Source: Delftia acidovorans (GTDB lineage Bacteria; Pseudomonadota; Gammaproteobacteria; Burkholderiales; Burkholderiaceae_C). Taken from it: a DNA stretch of 64,000 bases. Within the stretch, counting starts at the first letter, position 1. Each line of letters starts with the position of its first letter. A model generated the notes under the pieces. The model did not search any database, was not told the DNA's origin, and saw only the letters and a program-made list of their open reading frames with translations. This document shows, in pieces, positions 46,486 through 54,833 of the stretch. The stretch covers positions 248,001 to 312,000 of the forward strand of contig JAITUC010000009.1 in NCBI GenBank assembly GCA_031286585.1, written 5' to 3'. A program made the translations under genes and the position numbers.

Positions 46486-46967
46486 AGAGGCCTCCTGGGG
46501 ATCATCACGCGGTGCTCGCCCTTTTGCAGCACCTCGTCGCGCTGGTTGACCAGCTCCGAAGGCAGCACCAGGATGCCCCAGCCCGGGCGGCTTTGCGATG
46601 CGCGCTTGCTGCCGACGCGGAACCTCACGCGCACCGTGTCGCCGAGCTTGATCGGGCCCACGAAGCGCCATTCCCAGCCCAGCGACATGCCGGGCATGAA
46701 GCGCATGTCGCTGCGTGTCTTGAGGCCGTCGGCGATCGACAGGCCGAACAGCCCGTGCGCCACGCGCGTGCCGAACGGCGTGGTGCGCGCATAGGCCTCG
46801 TCGGTGTGTACGGGCGTGTGGTCGCCCGAGAGTTCGGCGTAGGCCATGACGCGCGCCTCGGTCACTTCGTAGGGAGGGCTGACGCACTCCTGGCCGATGA
46901 CGGCGTCGTCCCAGTATTTGTCTTCGATGGGGGTCATGGTGTCTTGAGGGATGGGCGCTTGTTTCAT
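46482..46967 (-). CDS. MaoC-family dehydratase
   Basis: A 161-residue hot-dog-fold hydratase. The active-site motif YAELSGDHTPVHTDEAYA with catalytic D and H is near residues 53-70, followed by FGTRVAHGLFGLSIADGL. It would hydrate an enoyl-CoA such as mesaconyl- or crotonyl-type CoA. Start ATG at 46967 overlaps the VOC gene stop (ATGA); an internal ATG at 46937 is possible. Confidence 0.88.
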   Translation of the reverse strand: MKQAPIPQDTMTPIEDKYWDDAVIGQECVSPPYEVTEARVMAYAELSGDHTPVHTDEAYARTTPFGTRVAHGLFGLSIADGLKTRSDMRFMPGMSLGWEWRFVGPIKLGDTVRVRFRVGSKRASQSRPGWGILVLPSELVNQRDEVLQKGEHRVMIPRRPL

Positions 46968-47350
46968 GCGCGTGGATTGACGGCCAGCGCCTGCGCGACG
47001 GCGCCCGCGCTGGCCTGGATGAATTCGACGACAAGGCCGTCGGGCAGGCGCAGCCAGTTGCGGCCCTGGGGCATTTCGGTGACGCCGAAGGCCTGCGCCG
47101 CAGCGAGCGCGGCCTCCAGGTCCTCGCACATCACGCCCAGGTGGCCGAGGCGGCCTTCGGGGCTCGCATGGCCGGGTCGGGCCATGAACTGGAGGCCGCC
47201 CAGCGTCCAGTACTGCAGCGGCTCCTTTGCCGTGCCCTGCACCTCGCGCATCGCCATGCCGCACACCTCGTCGAAGAACCGGATGTGCCAGTGGATGTCG
47301 TCGACCCAGATCGCGACATGCTCCACATAGGCACGGGTCGCCGCGCTCAT
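46964..47350 (-). CDS. VOC (glyoxalase/bleomycin resistance) family protein
   Basis: A 128-residue single-domain VOC metalloprotein. It begins YVEHVAIWVDDIHWHIRFFDEVCGM, with metal-ligand positions H near residue 11 and E near residue 108 (LVVEFIQ). Members include methylmalonyl-CoA epimerase, dioxygenases and glyoxalases; its place between a ketopantoate-reductase-like and a MaoC gene suggests an isomerase/epimerase or lactone-handling step. Overlaps both neighbours by 4 bp. Confidence 0.85.
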   Translation of the reverse strand: MSAATRAYVEHVAIWVDDIHWHIRFFDEVCGMAMREVQGTAKEPLQYWTLGGLQFMARPGHASPEGRLGHLGVMCEDLEAALAAAQAFGVTEMPQGRNWLRLPDGLVVEFIQASAGAVAQALAVNPRA

Positions 47351-48279
47351 TGCGCCCCCATGCGGTGTTCGATGCCCTTGATGGCCGCGACCAGCGTCTC
47401 GTTGACCGGCGTGGGCACGCCGTGCCTGCGGCCCTGGCGCACCACCCATCCATTGATGAAGTCGATCTCGGTGCGTGACCCCTTCTCAAGGCTTTGCAGC
47501 ATCGAGGTCCTGAAGCCGGGAGGCAGTCCTTCGGCCGCCATCACCCAGGCATCGCGCGGCGTCTGTATCGACAGCGTGGCGCCGCTGGCCCTGGCGACCG
47601 CCATGGCCTCCGCGACGGCGGCCAGGGCGGTGGCCTCGATCTCGGGTACCGAATAGAGGCTGGCATATGTCTGCCCGGTGATGGCGCTCAGCGCGCCCGT
47701 GCAGACGTTGATGAGCAGCTTGTCCCACATCACGCCCACAATGCCGCTGCTGACCTCGCAGGGCAGGCTTGCGCGCTCGAACTCGGCGGCGATGGCCCTG
47801 GCGCGGTCGCTGATGGCGCCGTCCAGCTCGCCGATCACCGTGCGCTTGCCCTGCGTGCCGGCAATGACCTGGCCCGGGCCCAGCAGTACGCCGCCCACAT
47901 AGGTCTTGCCGGCCAGCACCCGTTCGCGGCCCACGGTCTCGCCGAGGATGTCTTCGTGGCCCATGCCGTTTTGCAGCGACAGCACGGCTGTCGCCGGTCC
48001 CACGAGGTGCCTGGAGGCTTCGATGGCCGAACGCGTATGGAAGGATTTGACCAGCACGATCACCAGGTCGGCAGGCTCCAGGCCGGTGCTGTCGGGCACC
48101 GCGCGCAGCTTCACCGTGCGCTCGGTGCCGTTGCCGTCCTGCATGCGCAGGCCCTCGCGGCCCATCGCATCGGTGTGCGCCTTGAAGGGGTCGATCAGCG
48201 TGACATCGGACCCCGCAGCCGCGAGGGTCCCTCCGATGGCGCAGCCCAGTGCGCCCGCACCCAGAAAGCAGATCTTCAT
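47347..48279 (-). CDS. Ketopantoate reductase family (PanE/ApbA-like) dehydrogenase
   Basis: A 310-residue NADP-dependent reductase. The Rossmann motif ICFLGAGALGCAIGG opens the protein; the catalytic lysine lies in VGVMWDKLLINV near residue 178, and GYxS-type substrate region near EIDFINGWVV. As first gene of a catabolic operon it probably reduces or oxidises a branched 2-hydroxy/2-keto acid rather than serving pantothenate synthesis. Overlaps the VOC gene by 4 bp. Confidence 0.88.
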   Translation of the reverse strand: MKICFLGAGALGCAIGGTLAAAGSDVTLIDPFKAHTDAMGREGLRMQDGNGTERTVKLRAVPDSTGLEPADLVIVLVKSFHTRSAIEASRHLVGPATAVLSLQNGMGHEDILGETVGRERVLAGKTYVGGVLLGPGQVIAGTQGKRTVIGELDGAISDRARAIAAEFERASLPCEVSSGIVGVMWDKLLINVCTGALSAITGQTYASLYSVPEIEATALAAVAEAMAVARASGATLSIQTPRDAWVMAAEGLPPGFRTSMLQSLEKGSRTEIDFINGWVVRQGRRHGVPTPVNETLVAAIKGIEHRMGAQ

Positions 48280-48318
48280 GCAAGTCTCCGTTGGAATGCA
48301 GGGACGATAGGCCGCGGC

Positions 48319-48347
48319 CACCATTTCAGCCATGGCATGGATGAAAT
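48319..48347. promoter_or_regulatory. Dyad in the LysR/operon divergent promoter
   Basis: Inverted repeat CCATTTCA (48319-48326) and TGAAATGG (48340-48347) with a 13-base spacer, between the divergent panE-like and lysR genes. Spacing and place fit a LysR-type binding site. Confidence 0.6.
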
Positions 48348-48367
48348 GGTCTACATTGCGTTTTGAC

Positions 48368-49363
48368 ATGGATCTCGAAGACGACACCGGCAACGACACG
48401 GGCATCGATACCGACGGCGCGCTGCTCAGCGCCAAGCTGCTGCGCCTCTTCGACCTGCTCTACAGCACGCAAAGCGTGACGCGTGCCGCCGAGCAACTGG
48501 GCCAGAGCCAGCCCACGGTGAGCAACTGGCTGGGGCAATTGCGCAGGCAACTTGGCGACGAGCTTTTCGTGCGCACGCCTGCGGGCATGCAGCCCACGCC
48601 CCGCGCGCAGGAACTGATCGTGCCGGCCCGCGACGCGCTGGCATCGCTGCGGCGCCTGGGCGCGCCCGCGCAGGCCTTCGATCCGGCGAGCGCGGCGCGC
48701 CGCTTTCGCATCTGCATGACGGATGCCAGCCACATCACGCTGCTGCCGCGCCTGCTGGCCCATGTGCGCGCCGTGGCGCCCGGCGTGCGGCTGGAGGCGG
48801 CGCGCATCGACGAGCACAGCGCGCAGGCGCTGCAGTCCGGCCAGGCGGACCTGGCCATCGGCCTGGTGCCGTGGCTGGAGGCGGGCTTCTACCAGCAGGT
48901 TCTGTACCCGCAGGACTGGGTATGCCTGGCCCATGCCGGCCATCCGCGCCTGGCCGGCAGGAGCCTGGGCCTGCGCCAGTACCGGGCGGAGGCGCACATA
49001 GGCATCGTGGGCGGAACGGGCGTGCAGTTGCTCGATGCAGCCTTGTCGCGCCATGGCGTGGAACGCCGCGTGCTGCTGGAGCTTCCGGGCTTTCTGGGCC
49101 TCGCCGCCATCGTCTCGACCACCGACCTGATCGCCACCGTGCCGCGCCACATCGGCGAGACGCTGGCGAACACCCATGAACTGCAGGTGTTCGATTGCCC
49201 GGTGCCGGTGCCTTCCTTCACCGTCAAGCAGCATTGGCATGCGCGCTACCACCGGGATCCGGCCAACCGCTGGCTGCGTGGACTGTGCGAGGACCTGTTT
49301 GCCTGCAAACCCGCCGGGGCGGAGGCCAGCCAGGGCCGCGCACACCGACGCCCCCAGGGCTGA
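48368..49363 (+). CDS. LysR-family transcriptional regulator
   Basis: A 331-residue regulator. Winged helix at residues 17-75 (LLRLFDLLYSTQSVTRAAEQLGQSQPTVSNWLGQLR) and a substrate-binding domain from about residue 110. The start ATG at 48368 is chosen; an upstream in-frame ATG at 48332 would overlap the dyad. NodD/NahR-like subgroup features (FRICMTDASHITLLPRLL) suggest control by an aromatic or organic-acid inducer. Divergent from the five-gene operon, its likely target. Confidence 0.9.
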   Translation: MDLEDDTGNDTGIDTDGALLSAKLLRLFDLLYSTQSVTRAAEQLGQSQPTVSNWLGQLRRQLGDELFVRTPAGMQPTPRAQELIVPARDALASLRRLGAPAQAFDPASAARRFRICMTDASHITLLPRLLAHVRAVAPGVRLEAARIDEHSAQALQSGQADLAIGLVPWLEAGFYQQVLYPQDWVCLAHAGHPRLAGRSLGLRQYRAEAHIGIVGGTGVQLLDAALSRHGVERRVLLELPGFLGLAAIVSTTDLIATVPRHIGETLANTHELQVFDCPVPVPSFTVKQHWHARYHRDPANRWLRGLCEDLFACKPAGAEASQGRAHRRPQG

Positions 49364-49540
49364 CATCAAACCTAAAGGGTTGAAACGGATTGCAATAAAT
49401 GGGGCTTCATGGCAAGCGCATGGCAGGAAAATTGCGCCCTATGGCAGAATCGCCCGCTTTCCACGCGCTGGACGTGCTTGCCCTGCAGGCCGCCAGCCCG
49501 CACCGCCTTCGCCGGCATGCGCCTTGCATGCCCAAGCCCC

Positions 49541-50545
49541 ATGCCCTTGTCCCGCCGCTCCCTGCTATCGGCTGCCGCCTCCCTGGCTGCGGCCCTTGCC
49601 GCTGCACCCGCCGCCCATGCTGCGCCGGGCGCAGGCAAGCCCTGGCCGGCCGCCGGGCCCATCACCCTGATCGTGCCCTTTGGCGCGGGCAGCGATGTGG
49701 ACGCCACGGCGCGGCTGGTCGCCGAGAAGCTGGGGGCGCGCCTGAACCAGTCGGTGGTGGTGGACAACGTGCCGGCCTCGGGCGGCGTGCTGGGCGTGAG
49801 CAAGGTGGCGCGCTCGCATGCCGATGGCTACACGCTGCTGCTGGGCTTTGACGGGCCGGTGAGCATTGCCCAACTGGTGAACTCCTCCGTGCGCTATGAC
49901 GCCGAGCGTGACCTGGCGCCCGTGGGCCTGATTACGGTGGCGCCCATGGTGATCGTGGCCCGCCCTGGCCTGCCGGTGCACAACCTCAACGAGCTGATCA
50001 GCATGGCCCGCGCCCGGCCCGGCGCGCTGACCTATGCCACGCCGGGCGTGGGCACGGTGCTGCACCTGGCCATGGAGCGGCTGCAGGAGCGCGCCCGCAT
50101 CCGCCTGGTCCATGTGCCCTATCGCGGCGTGGCCCAGGTGACCAGCGAGGTCATGGGCGGCCAGGTTGATCTGGGCATTCTGATGACCACCGGCGCCACG
50201 CCGCTGGTGCAGCAGAAAAAGCTGGAAGGCGTGGGCGTGACCTCGGCACAGCGCATCGACGTGATTCCCGAGGTCATGAGCTTTGCGGAGGCGCCCGATC
50301 TGAAGGGTTTCGAACTGGAGGCCTGGACCGGCCTGTTCGCCCCCGCCCGCACGCCCGAACCCGTGGTCAGCCGCCTGGCCACGGAACTGGCTGAGGTGCT
50401 GAAGCTGCCCGAGGTCCGCAAGCGCCTGCAGGACAGTGGCGCCACGCCCGGCTCGGGCACGCCGGCCACGTTCGCCCAATTCCTGCGCAAGGAAAAGGCG
50501 AACTACACGCAGATCGTCAAGTCCGCCAATATCCAGGTGGAATAG
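49541..50545 (+). CDS. Bug/TctC-family tripartite tricarboxylate binding protein
   Basis: A 334-residue periplasmic solute-binding protein with a twin-arginine-like or Sec signal (MPLSRRSLLSAAASLAAAL, cleavage after AAHA). The mature part has the Bug signature ITLIVPFGAGSDVDATARLVAEKL, PGALTYATPGVGTVLHLAMERL and VPYRGVAQVTSEVMGGQVDLGI. Such orphans are abundant in Comamonadaceae and Bordetella and bind carboxylates or aromatic acids. No TctA/TctB genes are adjacent, so a shared membrane partner is likely. An ATG at 49517 is an alternative start. Confidence 0.9.
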   Translation: MPLSRRSLLSAAASLAAALAAAPAAHAAPGAGKPWPAAGPITLIVPFGAGSDVDATARLVAEKLGARLNQSVVVDNVPASGGVLGVSKVARSHADGYTLLLGFDGPVSIAQLVNSSVRYDAERDLAPVGLITVAPMVIVARPGLPVHNLNELISMARARPGALTYATPGVGTVLHLAMERLQERARIRLVHVPYRGVAQVTSEVMGGQVDLGILMTTGATPLVQQKKLEGVGVTSAQRIDVIPEVMSFAEAPDLKGFELEAWTGLFAPARTPEPVVSRLATELAEVLKLPEVRKRLQDSGATPGSGTPATFAQFLRKEKANYTQIVKSANIQVE

Positions 50546-50569
50546 GTCGTTTCGCCGAAGTGCCGGCTT

Positions 50570-51211
50570 TCAGCTGAAAACCTCGTCGCGCGCACCGCCT
50601 TCCAGGTGCTGCACATCGCCCCAGCCGACCAGGCCCAGGCCCTGGGGCGTCCACAGCAGGCGGTTGATGGCCGCGTTGCCCAGCGCCCAGGTGCGCGGCG
50701 CCTGCACTTCCTGGTGTGTGGCCAGACGGTAGAGCACATCCATCACGCCGCCATGCGCCACGATCACGATCTGCTCGCCTGCGTGGCGGCCCGCCAGGCG
50801 GTCCACCGTGGCCGAGATGCGGTCGCGCAGCATCAGCAGCGACTCGCCGCCGCCTGCGGGCACGAACTCGGGATCGCGCTTGCGCCAGCGCAGCGCATCC
50901 TCCGGGTGGGATGCCTCGATATCGCTGAAGGTCTGGCCCTCGAAGCTGCCGAAGCAGCGCTCGCGCAGGCCCTTGTCGGCCGTCAGCGGCGCGCCCGTGC
51001 TTGCGGCCACGGCCTCGGCCGTGGCATGGGCACGCAGCAGGTCGCTGCTGTAGATGGCGGCCACCGGCTCGCCCGCCAGGGCCTTGCCGGCCTGGGCAGC
51101 CTGCCAAAGTCCCATGTCGTTCAGGGGAATGTCCAGATGGCCCTGGATGCGGGCATCCACATTCCAGGCGGTTTCTCCGTGGCGGATGGCAATGATGCGC
51201 GTGGCTTGCAT
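50570..51211 (-). CDS. Histidine phosphatase family protein (GpmB-like)
   Basis: A 213-residue phosphatase. The phospho-histidine motif IRHGETAWNVDARIQGH starts at residue 9 (catalytic H11), the second core arginine is in YSSDLLRAHATAEA, the acid E in LRERCFGSFEGQ, and the second histidine in IVAHGGVMDVLY. Often named phosphoglycerate mutase but the LRER/FGxxEG pattern indicates a phosphatase (CobC/GpmB/YhfR type). Ends 24 bp from the convergent Bug gene. Confidence 0.9.
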   Translation of the reverse strand: MQATRIIAIRHGETAWNVDARIQGHLDIPLNDMGLWQAAQAGKALAGEPVAAIYSSDLLRAHATAEAVAASTGAPLTADKGLRERCFGSFEGQTFSDIEASHPEDALRWRKRDPEFVPAGGGESLLMLRDRISATVDRLAGRHAGEQIVIVAHGGVMDVLYRLATHQEVQAPRTWALGNAAINRLLWTPQGLGLVGWGDVQHLEGGARDEVFS

Positions 51212-51392
51212 GAGGGGCTGGCGTGGGGAAGCTGCAAAAGAGCAGGCATTGTCCTGCAAGCTGCGGGAGCCTGCATGGCCCAGGTGCGGACGCCAAGTGG
51301 ATCCTTGGCATAGTCAACTAAAAGGCGAAACTGGCGCGCCCTAAACCCAGGGACACCGAGGAAGGGCCGCCCCGCACCGAGGGTGTCGTCCC

Positions 51393-51426
51393 CCTCAGGG
51401 GGAAGGCGCGCAGCGCCTCAGGGGGA
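51393..51426. repeat. Palindromic intergenic element with direct repeats
   Basis: Two direct copies of CCTCAGGGGGA (51393-51403 and 51416-51426) flank a hairpin GGCGC-GCA-GCGCC (51405-51417). Just upstream, CCCCCT/AGGGGG is palindromic. It adjoins the stop of the DUF2501 gene. I recall very similar intergenic elements in many Comamonadaceae genomes, so it is probably a dispersed repeat. Confidence 0.5.
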
Positions 51427-51915
51427 TCAAATAAGACTTTTTGCGTTGTCCAGCACGAAGTCGCAGGCCTTTTCCCTGAGGTCGCCCTTGAGCTTGTCGA
51501 TGCTGAAGCTCTTGCCGTTGGAGCCGGTGACCAGTCCGCCCAGGCCGTTCTGGAATCCCGTGTCCTTGGGCTCTTCCTGCTTTTGCATGCCCAGCTTGCC
51601 CAGCAACTGGTCCTTGACCTGGGCCGCCTTGTCGGCATTGAGGTAGTTGTTCTTCATGCAGTAGGTGATGACGCCTGCCGCGTTGCCGGCCGTGGCCGAG
51701 GGGCTCAGGCCCAGGGCGGACAGCGCACCCGCACCGCCTGCCCCCGCCCCCAGCATGCCGCCGAGGCCGGAGCCGGCGCCTTCGCTGCTGGCTGCCTTGT
51801 CACCGCCCAGCCCGGAGGCCTGGCGCAGCGAGTCGCCCAGGCCCGACGCCTGTGCAGGCAGGGCGCCCAGGCCCAGCAATGCGCACAGCAGTGCGCTGGC
51901 AATGGATGTCTTCAT
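51427..51915 (-). CDS. DUF2501-family exported protein
   Basis: A 162-residue periplasmic protein with a signal peptide (residues 1-23, cleavage after PAQA). The first mature part is Gly/Ala/Ser-rich (GSGLGGMLGAGAGGAGALSALG) and the C-terminal region (AGVITYCMKNNYLNADKAAQVKDQLLGKL) with two cysteines is the DUF2501 core, as in E. coli YjjA. Function unknown. Confidence 0.85.
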   Translation of the reverse strand: MKTSIASALLCALLGLGALPAQASGLGDSLRQASGLGGDKAASSEGAGSGLGGMLGAGAGGAGALSALGLSPSATAGNAAGVITYCMKNNYLNADKAAQVKDQLLGKLGMQKQEEPKDTGFQNGLGGLVTGSNGKSFSIDKLKGDLREKACDFVLDNAKSLI

Positions 51916-52268
51916 GATGCTTCCTTTCCGCGGGGACCCGCAGGCTCGATACAGGGCCTGAAATTAGCACGCCGTGCGGCGCGGACCTGTGCCCGATTGC
52001 AAACCTTTGCCAGAGCAGGCCGTGGCGGTCTTTCGCGTTTTCACTAGCTGTCAAAGCCGTTGGCCTGTCCATGATGGCCGCACGCCAATGGCGGGCCGCA
52101 GGCGGCGATCTTGTTATTTGGAAATGGCTTTTAAGTATAAAAATCAATCAAACAAGCTGTAAAAGTTATTTACAGTGGGGCGCACCTATATGGCCCGCTT
52201 CTTGCGGCGTCCCGGCTGCTGCGTCGCATGACCGCCGCCTTTCCAATCATCCACAGGGGAGCAGACAA
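51916..52268. other. Promoter region of the peptide ABC operon
   Basis: 353 bp without a gene. Bases 52110-52175 are strikingly AT-rich compared with the rest of the window and probably hold the promoter of the ABC operon. One dyad is listed separately. Confidence 0.55.
52157..52175. promoter_or_regulatory. Dyad upstream of ABC operon
   Basis: Perfect inverted repeat CTGTAAA (52157-52163) and TTTACAG (52169-52175) with a 5-base centre, in AT-rich DNA about 95 bp before the binding-protein gene. A candidate operator; the regulator is unknown. Confidence 0.5.
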
Positions 52269-53861
52269 ATGATCATGAAGATTCTGGGCCGTTCTTTGCT
52301 GGCCGCAGGCCTGTTGACCTCGGCCGCGCTGGCCCAGGCCGAGACCGTGCGCTGGGCGCGCGGCTCCGATCCGACTTCGCTGGACCCGCATGCCTTCAAC
52401 GTGGGCACCAATTTCGTGCTGCTGCACCAGATCTACGAAACCCTGGTCATCCGCTCGGCCGACGGCAAGCTGGTGCCCACGCTGGCAACCTCGTGGAAGA
52501 TGACCTCCGACCCGTCGGTCTGGGAGTTCAAGCTGCGCCCCAACGTCAAGTTCCATGACGGCACGCCGTTCACGGCGCGCGACGTGGTCTTCTCGCTGAA
52601 CCGCGCCAAGGGGGAGAACGCCCAGGTCAAGTCGCTGCTGTCCTCGATGGAGGAAGCCAAGGCCGTGGACGATCTCACGGTGCAGGTGAAGACCAAGGGC
52701 CCGAACCTGATCTTCCCCGACAATCTGACCAACCTCTTCATCATGAGCGAGAAGTGGTCCAAGGCCAACGGCGCCGAGACCACGCAGGACACGGCCAGCA
52801 AGACCGAGAACGGCGCCACGCGCGCAGCCAACGGCACGGGCGCCTATGTGCTGGCCAGCCGCGAGATCGACTCGAAGACGGTGATGAAGCTCAACCCCGA
52901 CTACTGGGGCAAGGGCCAGTTCCCGCTGCAGGTGACCGAGCTGATCTACCTGCCCATCAAGTCCCCGGCCACGCGCGTGGCGGCCCTGCTGTCGGGCGAG
53001 GTGGACTTCGCCCAGGACATTCCCGCGCAGGACGTGGCGCGCCTGAAGCAGGACAAGCGCCTGCGCATCAATGAAGGCCCCGAGAACCGCTCCATCTTCC
53101 TGGGCCTGAACGTGGGTGCGGCCGAGCTCAAGAGCAGCAACGTCAAGGGCAAGAATCCGCTGGCCGATCCCAAGGTGCGCCAGGCCATCGAGCTGGCCAT
53201 CGACCGCGATGCGATCAAGCGCTCGGTGATGCGCGGCCTGTCGATTCCCACGGGCGTGATCGCGCCGTCCTTCGTCAATGGCTACGACAAGGCCTTTGCG
53301 GCCTATCCCAAGGCGGATGCCGCCAAGGCCAAGCAGCTGCTGGCCGAGGCGGGCTACCCCAACGGCTTCACCATCACGCTGAACACGCCCAATGACCGCT
53401 ATGTGAACGACGAGGCCATTGCCACGGCGGTGGCAGGCTTCCTGGGCCGCATCGGCATCAAGACCGAAGTCTCGGCCCGGCCGATCGCCATGCACAGCGT
53501 CTCGCTCACCAAGGCGGACAGCGACTTCTACCTGTACGGCTGGGGCGTGCCCACCTATGACTCGGCCTACATCTTCGACTTCCTGGTGCACTCGCGCGGC
53601 AAGGACGGCCGTGGCGCGCAGAACGCGACGCACTACAGCAATGCCGATGTGGATGCCAAGATCCTGTCCCTGTCCTCGGAGAGCGACAAGGCAAAGCGCG
53701 ATGCCACCATCAAGAGCATCTGGGAGACGGTGCAAAAGGAGCGCTTCTACATTGCGCTGCATGACCAGGTGATCCACTTCGCGTCCGTGCCGCGGATCAA
53801 TGTGCCCGTGCACCCGGACAACGCGCTGCATTTCAAGTTCGTCAAGTTCGAGAAGAAGTAA
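52269..53861 (+). CDS. ABC transporter substrate-binding protein, peptide/nickel type
   Basis: A 530-residue periplasmic family 5 binding protein with a signal peptide (residues 1-24, cleavage near AQA-ET). The family signature WARGSDPTSLDPHAFNVGTN opens the mature protein, followed by LRPNVKFHDGTPFTARDVVFSL. Binds di/oligopeptides or similar. The first of four genes of a Dpp-like operon; the ATG at 52269 or the one at 52275 could start it, after GGGGAGCAGACAA. Confidence 0.92.
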   Translation: MIMKILGRSLLAAGLLTSAALAQAETVRWARGSDPTSLDPHAFNVGTNFVLLHQIYETLVIRSADGKLVPTLATSWKMTSDPSVWEFKLRPNVKFHDGTPFTARDVVFSLNRAKGENAQVKSLLSSMEEAKAVDDLTVQVKTKGPNLIFPDNLTNLFIMSEKWSKANGAETTQDTASKTENGATRAANGTGAYVLASREIDSKTVMKLNPDYWGKGQFPLQVTELIYLPIKSPATRVAALLSGEVDFAQDIPAQDVARLKQDKRLRINEGPENRSIFLGLNVGAAELKSSNVKGKNPLADPKVRQAIELAIDRDAIKRSVMRGLSIPTGVIAPSFVNGYDKAFAAYPKADAAKAKQLLAEAGYPNGFTITLNTPNDRYVNDEAIATAVAGFLGRIGIKTEVSARPIAMHSVSLTKADSDFYLYGWGVPTYDSAYIFDFLVHSRGKDGRGAQNATHYSNADVDAKILSLSSESDKAKRDATIKSIWETVQKERFYIALHDQVIHFASVPRINVPVHPDNALHFKFVKFEKK

Positions 53862-53867
53862 GCACCG

Positions 53868-54833
53868 ATGCTGGTCCATCTGCTGCGCCGGCTGGGCCAG
53901 TCCGCCCTGGTCCTGCTGGCCGTTTCCTTTGTCTCGTTCATGGTGTTCCGCCATATCGGAGATCCCACGATCAGCCTGCTGGGCGAGGACGCGACGGTTG
54001 CCGAGCGCGAGGCGCTGACGGAAAGCCTGGGCTTCAACAAGCCCGTGCCCCTGCAGTACCTGGGCTACGTGGGCAAGGTGCTGCAGGGCGACCTGGGCAT
54101 CTCCTACCGGCTCAAGCGCCCCGTGACCGAGATCATTGCCGAGCGCCTGCCCGCCACGCTGGAGCTGGCGATGACGGCGGCGCTGTTCGCCCTGGTCATC
54201 GGCGTGGCGCTGGGCGTGTACACGGCCATACGGCGCGAGGGCTGGCTGAGCCGCTCGATCATGACGGTGTCGCTGGTGGGCGTGTCCCTGCCCACCTTCC
54301 TGATCGGCATCGCCCTGATCTACCTGTTTGCCGTGGAACTGCGCTGGCTGCCGTCCTTCGGGCGCGGCGAGACGGTGAAGCTGGGCGGCTGGGAGACCGG
54401 GCTGCTGACGGCTTCGGGCTGGTCGGCGCTGATCCTGCCCGCCATCACGCTGGGCTTCTACAACATGACGCTGATCATGCGCCTGGTGCGCGCCGAGATG
54501 CTGGAGGTGCTGCGCGCCGACTACATGCGCTTCGGCCGCGCGCGCGGGCTGCGCGAGCGCGACCTGTACTTTGGCCATGCGCTGCGCAATACCCTGATCC
54601 CCGTGATCACCATCGCGGGCCTGCAGATCGGCTCGCTGATCGCCTTTGCCATCGTCACCGAGACCGTGTTCCAGTGGCCCGGCGTGGGCCTGCTGTTCAT
54701 CTCCTCCATCCAGGGTGTGGACGTGCCGCTGATCGCCGCCTACCTGATGTTCATCGCGCTGCTGTACGTGGGCATCAACCTGCTCGTCGATTTCCTGTAC
54801 GTCATCGTCGATCCGCGTCTGAGGAACCGATGA
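53868..54833 (+). CDS. ABC transporter permease, DppB-like
   Basis: A 321-residue inner-membrane permease with six helices. The long N-terminal periplasmic loop of DppB types (LLGEDATVAEREALTESLGFNKPVPLQY) and the EAA loop (EMLEVLRADYMRFGRARGLRERD) contacting the ATPase are seen. 6 bp after the binding-protein gene, overlapping the next gene by 4 bp. Confidence 0.93.
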   Translation: MLVHLLRRLGQSALVLLAVSFVSFMVFRHIGDPTISLLGEDATVAEREALTESLGFNKPVPLQYLGYVGKVLQGDLGISYRLKRPVTEIIAERLPATLELAMTAALFALVIGVALGVYTAIRREGWLSRSIMTVSLVGVSLPTFLIGIALIYLFAVELRWLPSFGRGETVKLGGWETGLLTASGWSALILPAITLGFYNMTLIMRLVRAEMLEVLRADYMRFGRARGLRERDLYFGHALRNTLIPVITIAGLQIGSLIAFAIVTETVFQWPGVGLLFISSIQGVDVPLIAAYLMFIALLYVGINLLVDFLYVIVDPRLRNR

